A stretch of DNA of 35,346 bases from Clostridia bacterium (GCA_017552615.1 JAFZPI010000013.1:1-35346), one strand, 5' to 3'. Shown: positions 25,667 to 34,291, counted from the first letter of the stretch. Notes: generated by a model not told the origin, from the sequence alone. Numbers and translations are program-made.

Positions 25667-26701
25667 ATGATCCCCCAATGGTTACATGATCTTCTCCACA
25701 CCCACCCCGCCTACCGCGAAGAAGACGTCCTGAAAAGCCTCTTCCAATCCATTTATGGTGTCGGACATCTGTTATCGGATCCTGTGTCGGTTCAACGCTA
25801 CATCGTCAAAGAATCATCCGAAGCCGGTCCCAACCGGAACGAGCCCCTGACCGAACGCGTCGAAGACTGGCTGCGCCTGAATCTCCGTCCAGCCCGGGAC
25901 ATGGGATTGCAGCCCGCATGGATCGCCGCGATGATGTGCGCCTCCCCCGCGCCTGCGACAGCAGACCGCCGCTCCCTGATCAGTGCGTTGGCGCAATGCG
26001 GCAGCATCCCCGGCATGGACATGGACCGGCTCTTCGGTCTGGCGGAAGAACTGGCGGCGCGGCCAAAGGTCCTCCCGTCGCACTCCGGTTATGTTCATCG
26101 CCTTGAAGATCCCCGCTACCGCCTCATCCATGCGGACTGGGAACCGGTACTGCTCATCCTAACTGCACTAGCAAAACATCCGGAAGACCAGCCGCGCCTC
26201 ATCACGATCGACGGACGGTGCGGGTCCGGAAAGACCACACTAGCGGAGAAACTGAAAATTGTTCTGAACTGCCCCGTGCTTCACACCGATGACTTCGTGA
26301 TCCCCCACGCGCAGAAAACCGCAAAACGCCTGGCAATTCCGGGCGGAAATGAAGATGTGGACCGCATTGCGGAGGAAATCCTGAAACCCTTCTTCACAGG
26401 CAAAGAGCTCCGTCCCCGGAAATATAACTGGTACACAGACGCCTACGAGGATCTGGAACCGATTCAGACGGGCAGGCTACTGATTCTCGAAGGGAGCTAC
26501 TCCAATCTCCCACCCATCGCGGAACACGCCTCGCTGCGGGTCTTCCTGTCCATAGACCCGGCAAAGCGAATGGATCGGCTACGCAAGCGAAACAGCCCCG
26601 AAGCGCTGCAGGGGTTTATCAACCGGTGGATCCCGCTGGAGGAAGCGTATCTGGAAGCTTATCGGCTGCCGGATGAGAAGTGTCTGGTGCTGGAAGCGTA
26701 G
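25667..26701 (+). CDS. Uridine-kinase-like P-loop protein with an uncharacterised N-terminal domain
   Basis: The 344-residue protein has two parts. Residues 1-170 form a helical domain beginning HPAYREEDVLKSLFQSIYGVGHLL, which I do not recognise as a named family. Residues 178-344 are a P-loop kinase of the uridine kinase/phosphoribulokinase type: Walker A DGRCGSGKTT (Lys189), LHTDDF where such kinases hold the base-binding Asp, the ILEGSYSN strand, and a lid helix RMDRLRKRNSPE. A substrate other than uridine is quite possible. AAGGAG five bases before the ATG. It follows scpB by 14 bases, so it is probably the last gene of that operon, and a palindromic repeat comes next. Confidence 0.8.
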   Translation: MIPQWLHDLLHTHPAYREEDVLKSLFQSIYGVGHLLSDPVSVQRYIVKESSEAGPNRNEPLTERVEDWLRLNLRPARDMGLQPAWIAAMMCASPAPATADRRSLISALAQCGSIPGMDMDRLFGLAEELAARPKVLPSHSGYVHRLEDPRYRLIHADWEPVLLILTALAKHPEDQPRLITIDGRCGSGKTTLAEKLKIVLNCPVLHTDDFVIPHAQKTAKRLAIPGGNEDVDRIAEEILKPFFTGKELRPRKYNWYTDAYEDLEPIQTGRLLILEGSYSNLPPIAEHASLRVFLSIDPAKRMDRLRKRNSPEALQGFINRWIPLEEAYLEAYRLPDEKCLVLEA

Positions 26702-26704
26702 CCG

Positions 26705-26852
26705 ACCTCATCCACCGCCCGCAGGTATAATGCCGATTTACCCATAGATAGTAAGCGGGCGGTCCCCCTTCCCCTAAAGGGGAAGGCTTCTGATTACTTT
26801 TCTACCCATTGCCTTCCCCTTTAGGGGAAGGTGCCCGAAGGGCGGATGAGGT
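26705..26852. repeat. Complex palindromic repeat, copy 2 (with enlarged first loop)
   Basis: Same plan as the copy at 15820-15938: ends ACCTCATCC/GGATGAGGT, hairpin CCGCCCGC/GCGGGCGG, two facing 18-bp palindromes around a 27-base spacer, and a GCCC-GAA-GGGC hairpin. Here the first hairpin loop is 32 bases (26723-26754) rather than 3 and includes a TATAAT. Confidence 0.85.
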
Positions 26853-26928
26853 AAACCGCAGAAACCTCCCTGAACTAAACAAGCACTCAAAAAAGAACAA
26901 TCCGATCACATAACAAAGGAGAACCATC

Positions 26929-27222
26929 ATGCGTCTCGACAAATACTTAAAAGTTTCCCGCATCATCAAGCGCCGCACCGTGGCCAATGAGGCCTGTTCG
27001 GGTGGACGGGTGACCCTGAACGGTAAGGTCGCCAAACCCGGCGCGGAGGTCAATGTGGGCGACATTATGACCATCCGCTTCGGTAACAAACTTGGCGAGT
27101 ATGAAATTCTGGCCGTCAACGAAACGGCCCGCAAGGGCGACGCCGCCGCGATGTACCGGGTCATCAAGGAAGACGCCATGGTTGCCGCTGAGCGCGGCGG
27201 CACGGAAGGCGCGGAGGAGTGA
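26929..27222 (+). CDS. rqcP: RNA-binding S4 domain protein RqcP (YabO/Hsp15 family)
   Basis: Stabilises the P-site tRNA on stalled 50S subunits during alanine tailing by RqcH in B. subtilis. 97 residues. The S4 fold starts at residue 1 ([23 protein letters not shown]) and continues through [28 protein letters not shown] lies eight bases before the ATG. Short relatives such as E. coli Hsp15 are alternatives, but length and Gram-positive context favour RqcP. Its stop overlaps the region just before ispDF. Confidence 0.88.
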   Translation: MRLDKYLKVSRIIKRRTVANEACSGGRVTLNGKVAKPGAEVNVGDIMTIRFGNKLGEYEILAVNETARKGDAAAMYRVIKEDAMVAAERGGTEGAEE

Positions 27223-27224
27223 AT

Positions 27225-28385
27225 ATGTGGAGCGCGATCGTCCTGGGCGGAGGCGCGGGGACCCGCATGCGAGCGGGGATCAACAAAGTACTTTTGCCCC
27301 TGGCCGGGATTCCGGTGATCCGCCGGGCCGTGGAAGCCATGGCTCCGTTTGCCGAGAGCATCGTAGTCGTTTGCCCCGACGCGGAACGTCCGCAGTTTGA
27401 AGCGGCGCTTGACGGGCTGGACGCCGATATCTCGTATGCCTCCGGCGGGAATACTCGCCAGGCCTCGGCCTGGAACGGACTGTGCGCACTCCCGGAGGAT
27501 TGCGACCATGTGTTGATCCACGACGGCGCGCGATGTCTGACAGACACCGAAACCATGCGGGCCGTCATCCGCGGTGCGGAGGAAACCGGCGCGGCCGTGG
27601 CCTCGATCCCCTGCGTAGACACGGTGAAATCCGTGGATCAGGATCACTATGTGACCGGGACCCTGGACCGCTCGAATCTCCGCTGTGTCCAGACGCCCCA
27701 GGCGTTCCGCAGGGACCTGATCGTCGAAGCCCATCTCGCCGCACAGCGCGACGGCTTTCTCGGTACCGACGACGCCTCTCTCGTGGAACGTTTGGGCCAT
27801 CCCGTGCTGCTGACCGAGGGCAGCCGCCGCAATCTCAAACTGACCACACCGGAGGACTTTGCCGTGGCGGAAGCGTATCTGCAAAAAGAAAACCCACTGC
27901 CGGAAATCCGGATCGGCAGCGGGTATGACGTGCACCGGCTGGTGCCGGGGCGGAAGCTGATTCTCTGCGGGACGGACATCCCGTATGAAAAAGGACTGGA
28001 CGGCCACAGCGACGCGGACGTCGCGGTGCACGCCCTGATGGACGCCCTGCTCGGCGCCGCGGCGCTCGGTGACATCGGCCGCCATTTCCCGGACACCGAC
28101 GAGCGCTATCGCGGCATTTCCTCCATGAAACTGCTGGCGGAAGTCATCCGTCTCCTGCGGGAAAAGGGTTTATGTGCGGCGAACGCGGATGTGACCATCG
28201 TCGCACAGGCTCCCAAACTGGCAGGCTATATCGAAACCATGCGGCAGAACCTTGCGGAAGCGCTGAATCTCCCGCTGGATCGCGTCAACGTCAAAGCCAC
28301 GACGACGGAGCGCCTTGGCTTTGAAGGCCGCGGTGAAGGAATCAGCGCGCAGGCGGTGGCGATGGTGACAAGGCACAAGGCGTAG
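27225..28385 (+). CDS. ispDF: Bifunctional IspD/IspF (MEP pathway)
   Basis: Fusion of 2-C-methyl-D-erythritol 4-phosphate cytidylyltransferase and 2-C-methyl-D-erythritol 2,4-cyclodiphosphate synthase, two steps of isoprenoid synthesis. I choose the ATG at 27225 because GGAGG is seven bases upstream; a GTG at 27219 that overlaps the rqcP stop is possible. The IspD half (about 1-225) has the CTP-binding GGGAGTRM...K signature and VLIHDGARC. The IspF half (about 228-386) has [19 protein letters not shown], the zinc ligands in [21 protein letters not shown] and [10 protein letters not shown]. The stop codon lies inside a dispersed hairpin repeat. Confidence 0.96.
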   Translation: MWSAIVLGGGAGTRMRAGINKVLLPLAGIPVIRRAVEAMAPFAESIVVVCPDAERPQFEAALDGLDADISYASGGNTRQASAWNGLCALPEDCDHVLIHDGARCLTDTETMRAVIRGAEETGAAVASIPCVDTVKSVDQDHYVTGTLDRSNLRCVQTPQAFRRDLIVEAHLAAQRDGFLGTDDASLVERLGHPVLLTEGSRRNLKLTTPEDFAVAEAYLQKENPLPEIRIGSGYDVHRLVPGRKLILCGTDIPYEKGLDGHSDADVAVHALMDALLGAAALGDIGRHFPDTDERYRGISSMKLLAEVIRLLREKGLCAANADVTIVAQAPKLAGYIETMRQNLAEALNLPLDRVNVKATTTERLGFEGRGEGISAQAVAMVTRHKA

Positions 28386-28407
28386 GGGCGACCCTGCGTG
28401 GTCGCCC
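28386..28407. repeat. GGGCGACC hairpin repeat, copy 2
   Basis: GGGCGACC-CTGCGT-GGTCGCCC, identical to copy 1 (15333-15354) except one loop base, with shared flanks GTAG and ATC. It lies between the convergent ispDF and methyltransferase genes. No T-run on either side, so it is a poor classical terminator. Confidence 0.8.
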
Positions 28408-28422
28408 ATCAATGCGAAATCT

Positions 28423-29544
28423 TCATTCAAAGATCAGGAATTCACATTCCAGGCGGCCGTTGTAGAGACGGCGCCGGCGGGCAGCATGGCGGCCGTATGC
28501 GCGCTCGAAGCCGGGATCAGAAGAAATCGCGCAAAGCTTCCATCCGGGATGACGACGCTGCAGTTTGTGCAGGTCCGCATACAAAGCGCGGCAGGAATCC
28601 CGATCGCCAAGGCGCTCGCCGTAAGGCGGATTGCAGAGGAAGACACCTTCGGGTTCTTCCCGCTGCAGTTCCTGCAGAGGAGTTTGCAAAAGGGATATGT
28701 ATCCTTCCAGCCCAGCCTGCTTTACATGCCGCCTCGCCAGTTCCAGGGATTCCGGATCAATGTCGGAACCCGAAACAGCCCCGATGCGGGTCAGGTCAAT
28801 ATCTTCTTGAAGCTGTTCACGGATCGCTTTCCAGTCTACCTTTTGGAAGGAAGGAAAGCTTTCGCAGGCAAAAATGCGATGGATCCCCGGCGCGATGTGC
28901 GCGGCACGAAGAGCCGCCTCGATGATCAGGGTACCAGTGCCGCAGCAGGGGTCGTGCAGGGGCATACCGGGGCGCCAGGGGCTGAGCTCCACCAGGGCCG
29001 CCGCAAGGGTTTCCCGCAGGGGAGCCTCGCCATTCCAGGTCCGGTAACCGCGACGGTTCAGCGCCGTACCGGAAGTGTCCAGGCTGATTCGTGCGATGTC
29101 GGAGTGCAGGCTGACCTCAATCGGGAAAGCCGCGCCGGTCTCGGGGAACGTGGAAAGGCCTGTGGCCTTGCGCATCCGCTCGATCAACGCCTTCTTCGTG
29201 ATCGACTGGCAGTCCCGCACGCTCATGAGCTTGCTGCGGACGCACTTGCCGGAGACATTGTACCGCCCGTCCATGGCGAGGTGCTTCTCCCATGGGATGC
29301 GCTCGACCAGGCGGAACAGGGCGTCAAAGGTTTCACATTTCTCCTCCGCCAGGAGGATCAGCACACGATCCGCACAGCGCAGCCGCAGGTTTGCCAGGGC
29401 GATGCCTGCCGCGTCCGCCGTAAAACAGGCGCCGCCGCTCTCGGCCCGGGCATCCCGGAAGCCGAGGCGTTTCAGCTCCGCCGCCACCAGGCCTTCGGTA
29501 CCGAAAGCAGCGGTGGCAATGCAGCGGAAGGTTTCACCAGACAT
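28423..29544 (-). CDS. THUMP-domain class I SAM-dependent RNA methyltransferase (RlmL N-terminal / YpsC type)
   Basis: Likely 23S rRNA guanine-N2 methyltransferase. 373 residues starting at the ATG at 29544 with AAAGGGGTGA four bases upstream. Residues 1-160 resemble the THUMP RNA-binding region (RCIATAAFGTEGLVAAELKRLGF at the start). RRGYRTWNGEAPLRETLAAAL precedes the catalytic domain. SAM motif I is DPCCGTGTLIIEAAL (about 198-212), motif IV is NPPYGER (305-311). Adenine-N6 versus guanine-N2 targets cannot be fully separated, but NPPYGER is usual for the RlmL/YpsC group. Confidence 0.9.
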   Translation of the reverse strand: MSGETFRCIATAAFGTEGLVAAELKRLGFRDARAESGGACFTADAAGIALANLRLRCADRVLILLAEEKCETFDALFRLVERIPWEKHLAMDGRYNVSGKCVRSKLMSVRDCQSITKKALIERMRKATGLSTFPETGAAFPIEVSLHSDIARISLDTSGTALNRRGYRTWNGEAPLRETLAAALVELSPWRPGMPLHDPCCGTGTLIIEAALRAAHIAPGIHRIFACESFPSFQKVDWKAIREQLQEDIDLTRIGAVSGSDIDPESLELARRHVKQAGLEGYISLLQTPLQELQREEPEGVFLCNPPYGERLGDRDSCRALYADLHKLQRRHPGWKLCAISSDPGFERAYGRHAARRRRLYNGRLECEFLIFE

Positions 29545-29578
29545 ACGCTCACCCCTTTGTTTGTGAAGATTCAGCCGC

Positions 29579-29607
29579 ATTATAACAAGGCTTTCCTTCA
29601 CCGTCAA
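29579..29607 (-). promoter_or_regulatory. Promoter of the RNA methyltransferase
   Basis: Minus strand TTGACG (29602-29607), 17-base spacer, perfect TATAAT (29579-29584) with extended TGT. Confidence 0.75.
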
Positions 29608-29623
29608 TCCTGCAACTTTTTCC

Positions 29624-29651
29624 TTTGCATTTGCCGCCAGCTGTGCTATGA
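29624..29651 (+). promoter_or_regulatory. Promoter of the 29684-cysS-dnaX operon
   Basis: TTTGCA (29624-29629), 16-base spacer, TATGAT (29646-29651) with extended TGC. It diverges from the methyltransferase promoter 17 bases away. Confidence 0.6.
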
Positions 29652-29683
29652 TGTTTCGCGAAAGAACCGGGAGGTGGACAGAC

Positions 29684-30055
29684 ATGAGCGAACCGAACGC
29701 TTGGGCCCAATATATGGAAAACACCCGCCGGACGGAGGAGCTTCAGTCCGACATCCTCCGCGGGGCAAAGGCCGGGGAGGATCCCGCCAAACTGCTGATC
29801 CTGTGTGCCAAAGCCCTGAGCCTGACCACCAACAATCCCGTCTTCGCACAGGAGGTCGAGCGGACCATGATGGCCGTCCAGGGCCATGCGCTTGGCAATC
29901 CGGCGCTCAGGGAAGAGGAACTGGAGGCCTGCCGATGTCGGCTGGAACGCATCCGGGAGGCCTTCGCGAAAGAAGAAGACCTTAGCCTGAAAGAAGAGAT
30001 GGAACAGGCCATCCGATGGCATGAAAAGCGGATCAAAGAATTGGAAGCCAATTGA
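29684..30055 (+). CDS. Small helical protein of unknown function
   Basis: Not recognised. 123 residues from the ATG at 29684 (GGGAGG nine bases upstream). The sequence is charged and predicted almost wholly helical, with no signal peptide or membrane segment and a C-terminal half of mixed Glu/Lys/Arg heptads (EEELEAC through RIKELEAN) that could form a coiled coil. It is first in an operon ahead of cysS, the helix-hairpin-helix protein and dnaX, with 25 bases to cysS. A cytoplasmic scaffold or adaptor role would be guesswork. Confidence 0.72.
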   Translation: MSEPNAWAQYMENTRRTEELQSDILRGAKAGEDPAKLLILCAKALSLTTNNPVFAQEVERTMMAVQGHALGNPALREEELEACRCRLERIREAFAKEEDLSLKEEMEQAIRWHEKRIKELEAN

Positions 30056-30080
30056 TGAATTCACAGGGAGGAGCCTGAAT

Positions 30081-31487
30081 ATGCAGATTTATAACAGCCT
30101 GACCCGGAAAAAAGAGACCTTCCAGCCCATCCATGAGGGTAAAGTGGGCATCTACGCCTGCGGCCCCACGGTGTATGACTATTTCCATATCGGCAACGCC
30201 CGCCCCTTCATCACCTTTGACGTGCTCCGCCGTCAGCTGGAGCGCGAAGGGTACGACGTGACCTTTGTGCAGAACTTCACCGACATCGACGACAAGATGA
30301 TCAACCGCGCCAACAAAGAAGGCATCACCGTCCAGGAGCTGGCCGACCGCTTCATCGGCGAGTACTGGAAGGACGCCAAAGCCCTCGGCGTCCGCCCCGC
30401 CACCGTGCATCCCCGGGCTACGGAACACATCGCACAGATCATCGCTCTTGTGCAGCGGCTCATCGACAACGGACATGCCTATGTGGGTTCCAACGGCGAC
30501 GTGTATTATCGCGTAAGCGCCTTCCCGGGCTACGGAAAGCTGTCCGGCCAGTCCGTGGAAGACCGCGAGATGGGTGCCTCCGAGCGCCTCGACGTGGAGA
30601 CCGACAAGGAAAACCCCGCGGACTTCGTCCTCTGGAAGGCCCAGAAACCCGGCGAGCCCGCCTGGGAGAGCCCCTGGGGCATGGGCCGGCCCGGCTGGCA
30701 CATCGAGTGCTCCGCCATGTCCATGACCTATCTCGGGGAGACCTTTGACATTCACTGCGGCGGCAAAGACCTGCTCTTCCCCCACCATGAGAACGAGATC
30801 GCCCAGTCCGAAGGCGCAACCGGCAAGCCCTACGTCAAGTACTGGATGCACAACGGCTTCATCAACGTGGATGGGCAGAAGATGAGCAAGTCCCTGCACA
30901 ACTTCTGGACGGTCCGGGACATTTCGAAGGAATTCGACCTCGAGGCCGTGCGGATGTTCATGCTCTCCGCCCACTACCGCAGCCCGATCAATTTCTCCCG
31001 GGACCAGATCGAGGCGGCTCACGCCAGCCTCCAGCGGCTTTACACCACCCGGGACCAGCTGCGCTTCCTGAAAGATAAGGCGGCAGACCGCCCGCTGAAC
31101 GCGGACGAAGAGGCTTTCACCGCCCGCCTGAAGCAGTACGAAGATCGCTTCGACGCCGCCATGGACGATGACCTGAACACCGCAGATGCCATCGGCGCGA
31201 TCTTTGAGCTCGTGCGCGACGCCAACTCCACCCTCACGGCGGAGTCTTCGAAAGGCGCGGTCGAAGCCGCGCTGCAGAGCTTCGGATCGCTGTGCGGGAT
31301 CCTCGGTCTGGTGCAAAAGGAAGAGGACGCCCTCCCCGCAGAGATCCAGCAGATGATCGACGAGCGTGCCGCCGCCCGCAAGGCGAAGGACTGGAAGCGC
31401 TCGGACGAACTGCGCGACGCGATCAAGGCGGCGGGCTATGTCCTCGAAGACACACCCCAGGGCCAGAAAGTGCGCAAAAACGTATGA
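30081..31487 (+). CDS. cysS: Cysteinyl-tRNA synthetase
   Basis: Charges tRNA(Cys) with cysteine. 468 residues from the ATG at 30081, with GGAGG nine bases upstream; a longer in-frame ORF overlaps the preceding gene and is rejected. Class I motifs are HIGN (36-39) and KMSKS (267-271). The active-site zinc ligands are at Cys27, Cys210, His235 and Glu239, in line with C28/C209/H234/E238 of E. coli. The DALR-type tRNA-binding domain and the C-terminal RKAKDWKRSDELRDAI motif complete it. The stop overlaps the next start by ATGA. Confidence 0.97.
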   Translation: MQIYNSLTRKKETFQPIHEGKVGIYACGPTVYDYFHIGNARPFITFDVLRRQLEREGYDVTFVQNFTDIDDKMINRANKEGITVQELADRFIGEYWKDAKALGVRPATVHPRATEHIAQIIALVQRLIDNGHAYVGSNGDVYYRVSAFPGYGKLSGQSVEDREMGASERLDVETDKENPADFVLWKAQKPGEPAWESPWGMGRPGWHIECSAMSMTYLGETFDIHCGGKDLLFPHHENEIAQSEGATGKPYVKYWMHNGFINVDGQKMSKSLHNFWTVRDISKEFDLEAVRMFMLSAHYRSPINFSRDQIEAAHASLQRLYTTRDQLRFLKDKAADRPLNADEEAFTARLKQYEDRFDAAMDDDLNTADAIGAIFELVRDANSTLTAESSKGAVEAALQSFGSLCGILGLVQKEEDALPAEIQQMIDERAAARKAKDWKRSDELRDAIKAAGYVLEDTPQGQKVRKNV

Positions 31488-31852
31488 AACGGCGTGCGCT
31501 GACCGTCGCGGCGGCTGTCCTGTCAATTCTGGCCGTGGCCCTGTGCTGCATCGGCCTCTTTCCGTTGAAGCATGCCGATAACGCTATGGCGTTCAAAGGT
31601 GCCGGCATCCCGGCCGCGGACGCTGCACCGGTGGAACGCCCGGATGGGACCGTGGACATCAATTCCGATGACATCGAAGATCTGACCATGCTGCGCGGCG
31701 TCGGCGAGAGCCTTGCCGAGCGGATCATCGCCGAACGCCTGGCGAACGGCAGTTATCACTATCCGGAAGACCTATACGCCGTCAGCGGCATCGGCGCAAG
31801 CAAGGTCAGCGGATTCCGGGATCAGCTGGATTTCTCGTGGGAAGAGCCCTGA
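31484..31852 (+). CDS. Membrane-anchored helix-hairpin-helix protein (ComEA-like)
   Basis: 122 residues. An N-terminal anchor or uncleaved signal (basic MKRR, hydrophobic about 7-27) is followed by a spacer of about 30 residues. The rest is a ComEA-type double helix-hairpin-helix: DINSDDIEDLTMLRGVGESLAERIIAER and LYAVSGIGASKVSGF. ComEA binds incoming DNA at the cell surface, but this protein is shorter and lacks the usual SLBB region found in Gram-positive ComEA, so a competence role is only possible. The ATG overlaps the cysS stop, and no good ribosome binding site is seen, so it probably depends on coupling. dnaX starts 27 bases later. Confidence 0.85.
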   Translation: MKRRALTVAAAVLSILAVALCCIGLFPLKHADNAMAFKGAGIPAADAAPVERPDGTVDINSDDIEDLTMLRGVGESLAERIIAERLANGSYHYPEDLYAVSGIGASKVSGFRDQLDFSWEEP

Positions 31853-31879
31853 GCGGGCACAGAGGAAGGAGCGAAAACC

Positions 31880-33487
31880 ATGGCAGAGCATCAGGTCCTG
31901 TACAGGCAGTGGCGGCCCCTTACCTTTGCCTCCATGGTGGGACAGGAACTGGTCGTGAATGCCCTTCGCAACCAGGTCCGCACCGGGCGGCTTGCCCACG
32001 CCTACCTCTTCTGCGGAAGCCGCGGCACCGGCAAAACCTCGACCGCCAAGATCCTAGCTCGAGCAGTCAACTGTGAAAACCCAAAGGACGGCGACGCCTG
32101 CGGCGAATGCGAGAGCTGCCGCAGGCTGCAGGACGAGTCCAGCTTTGACATTCTCGAATACGACGCGGCTTCCAACTCCCGGGTGGAGGACATGCGCAGC
32201 ATCCTTGAGACGGTGCAGTATCCGCCCCAGTACGGGCGTTACAAGGTCTTTGTCATCGACGAAGTCCACATGCTCTCCGCCAACGCCTTCAACGCCCTGC
32301 TGAAAACGCTGGAAGAGCCCCCGTCCTACATGATCTTTATTCTCGCCACGACCGAACCTCACAAGGTCCCGGCCACCATCCTCAGCCGCTGCCAGCGGTA
32401 TGATTTCGGCCGCATCCCGGCCCGGCAGATCATGGGGCGCCTGCGCGAAGCAGTGGACCACGAGAACGTGAAGGCCACCGACGGCGCGCTGATGCAGATC
32501 GCCCGCGCGGCCGAAGGCGGCATGCGCGACGCCCTGTCGATCCTCGACATGTGCATCGGCTACGGCCAGGATGTGGACGAAACGCTCGTCCGGCATGTGC
32601 TGGGTACCAGCGACCGGAGTTTCCTCTTTCGTTTTGCCGAATCCCTGATCAATCAGGACGCCTCGGCCGCCCTCGGCTGCATCGACGAACTGATGAACGC
32701 CGGGCACGAACCGGCAGTTTTCGCCCGGGAATTTGCCGGACATGTGCGCCTGCTGCTGGTCGCCCGGACCATCCCGGATCAGTTCGCCGCCACCATGGAC
32801 CTGGCAGAAGAGACCGCGGCCAGCTACATCGGGCAGGCGGGAACAGCCTCTGAGAGCCGCCTGATGAGCATCATGGACATCTTCCTGGATGTCGATTCCG
32901 CGCTGCGCTACGCAGCTTCCCCCAGATTCGCCCTCGAGAGTGCCGCCTTGCACGCCTGCCTCCGGACGGAAGAAGCTGACACGGCTGCCCTGCTGGACCG
33001 TGTTCAGGAGTTGGAAGGCAAATTAAAAAGCCTGCAGGATCAGATCGCAGGCGGCGCCGTTCAGGTCACGGTTTCAAAACCCAACACGGAACCCGCGCCC
33101 AAAGAGCCTGCCAGACCCCGCAAAGCCTCCCCCGCCGTGAAAGACCGGACTATGGAGCAGATCTGGAAAGACGCCATGACCCAGCTGGCCCGGAATGATC
33201 CCGGAACCTTTGCCCAGTTGGGACAGGGGCAGTTGGTTTCCGCTGAGGCGTACACGTTCCATTGGGCGCCCAAGTCCGAAGAGGCCGGCTTCTCCGCGGC
33301 GATCCTGGCCAAACCAGATAAGACAGCCCGCATCGAGGAAACCCTCAGCTCCATCGCAGAACAGCCCTGCCATTTCATTGTAAACAGAACCCCCGGTTCA
33401 GCTCCTCAGCCTGAAGCTGAAGCCCCGTCGCTCGACGATGTGTATAAGACCTTTGGGGCAGAGAATATCACGATTCAGGAATCCTGA
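31880..33487 (+). CDS. dnaX: DNA polymerase III subunit gamma/tau
   Basis: Clamp-loader ATPase of the replisome. 535 residues; AAGGAG eight bases before the ATG. It begins YRQWRPLTFASMVGQE. Walker A GSRGTGKTS is at about 46-54, the zinc module uses Cys65, Cys74, Cys77 and Cys80, Walker B is VIDEVHML, and SRC sensor residues follow at ILSRCQRYDF. The domain III collar follows, then a shorter, variable tau tail after about residue 385. In many Firmicutes dnaX is followed by ybaB and recR; here the next gene is on the opposite strand. No convincing terminator was seen in the 35 bases to the convergent gene. Confidence 0.97.
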   Translation: MAEHQVLYRQWRPLTFASMVGQELVVNALRNQVRTGRLAHAYLFCGSRGTGKTSTAKILARAVNCENPKDGDACGECESCRRLQDESSFDILEYDAASNSRVEDMRSILETVQYPPQYGRYKVFVIDEVHMLSANAFNALLKTLEEPPSYMIFILATTEPHKVPATILSRCQRYDFGRIPARQIMGRLREAVDHENVKATDGALMQIARAAEGGMRDALSILDMCIGYGQDVDETLVRHVLGTSDRSFLFRFAESLINQDASAALGCIDELMNAGHEPAVFAREFAGHVRLLLVARTIPDQFAATMDLAEETAASYIGQAGTASESRLMSIMDIFLDVDSALRYAASPRFALESAALHACLRTEEADTAALLDRVQELEGKLKSLQDQIAGGAVQVTVSKPNTEPAPKEPARPRKASPAVKDRTMEQIWKDAMTQLARNDPGTFAQLGQGQLVSAEAYTFHWAPKSEEAGFSAAILAKPDKTARIEETLSSIAEQPCHFIVNRTPGSAPQPEAEAPSLDDVYKTFGAENITIQES

Positions 33488-33522
33488 TTCCCGGAATGCT
33501 CATTCTGATCTAACCCAAATCA

Positions 33523-34266
33523 TCACTCCAGAATCTTCATCGGCATCCATCGCAGCGAATCCCCCGATACCAGCGTATACTGAATGCCGTGATGCCGGCC
33601 TTCGAGGCTGTCGTGGAAGCGGTGTTCCCCGTGGCAGTGTGCGTAGATAACCTGCTCCGCGCCGTATTTCTCCGCCATGGCAGTGAAGGCACTGTTCTTC
33701 TCGAGAATGCTCGTCGGCGGATAGTGCAGGAACATGATAAACCGGCTGTAGCCGTCTGCTTTGGCCGCTTCAAACGACACCTTCAGCCGTTCCGCTTCCC
33801 GCTCCACCAGTTTCTCCGCGTGGGCTTCCTCCTCATGGTCCCAGTCCACGATCCGGCGGCCCCGAAGGTAGAAGGGGCCCTCAAACGTATAGCCTTTTGT
33901 GCCGACGATCGCCCAGTCGCGATAGGCGGCATAATTGTTTTGCAGGAAAAACAGCTTCCCCGCGTACCGGAGGTTCAAAGCCTCCGTTTTCTTTGCGTCC
34001 CAGAACATATCATGGTTGCCCCGGAGCAGGATCTTCCTTCCGGGCAGCGCAGCGATATAGGCCAGGTCCTGCTCGCATTCCGCAAGGTTCCGGCCCCAGC
34101 TGTGGTCTCCAACCAGCACCAGCGTGTCATCCGGGCGGATCATTTTCTCACAGTTTTGCCGGAACAGCGTCTCATGGTTGCGCCAGACGGGATCCCGCAG
34201 TTGCCCGGGGGCTTTCAGTTCCGACTGAAAGTGGAGATGCAGGTCCCCAATCGCGTACAGGCTCAT
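33523..34266 (-). CDS. Metallophosphoesterase, calcineurin-like
   Basis: 247 residues from the ATG at 34266 with AAGGGAG nine bases upstream. The five family blocks are visible: GDLHLH (Asp8, His10), VGDHSWG, RGNHD, the FLHYPP histidine and AHCHGEH. Two metal ions are expected. The GDHSWGRNL block and short size place it with the small soluble phosphoesterases of Firmicutes whose substrates are not established. It is cytoplasmic as judged by the lack of a signal peptide. It follows the 5'-nucleotidase gene on the same strand. Confidence 0.9.
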   Translation of the reverse strand: MSLYAIGDLHLHFQSELKAPGQLRDPVWRNHETLFRQNCEKMIRPDDTLVLVGDHSWGRNLAECEQDLAYIAALPGRKILLRGNHDMFWDAKKTEALNLRYAGKLFFLQNNYAAYRDWAIVGTKGYTFEGPFYLRGRRIVDWDHEEEAHAEKLVEREAERLKVSFEAAKADGYSRFIMFLHYPPTSILEKNSAFTAMAEKYGAEQVIYAHCHGEHRFHDSLEGRHHGIQYTLVSGDSLRWMPMKILE

Positions 34267-34291
34267 GCCGTTTCTCTCCCTTCCCGGAACG

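Noticed and set aside
30033-31526. 497-codon open frame opposite cysS
   Set aside because: Antisense shadow of an intact cysS with typical mirror composition.
33018-33036. Possible programmed frameshift in dnaX at an A-run (TTAAAAAG)
   Set aside because: The run is short, out of phase with the A-AAA-AAG type slippery site, and no clear downstream stem was seen.
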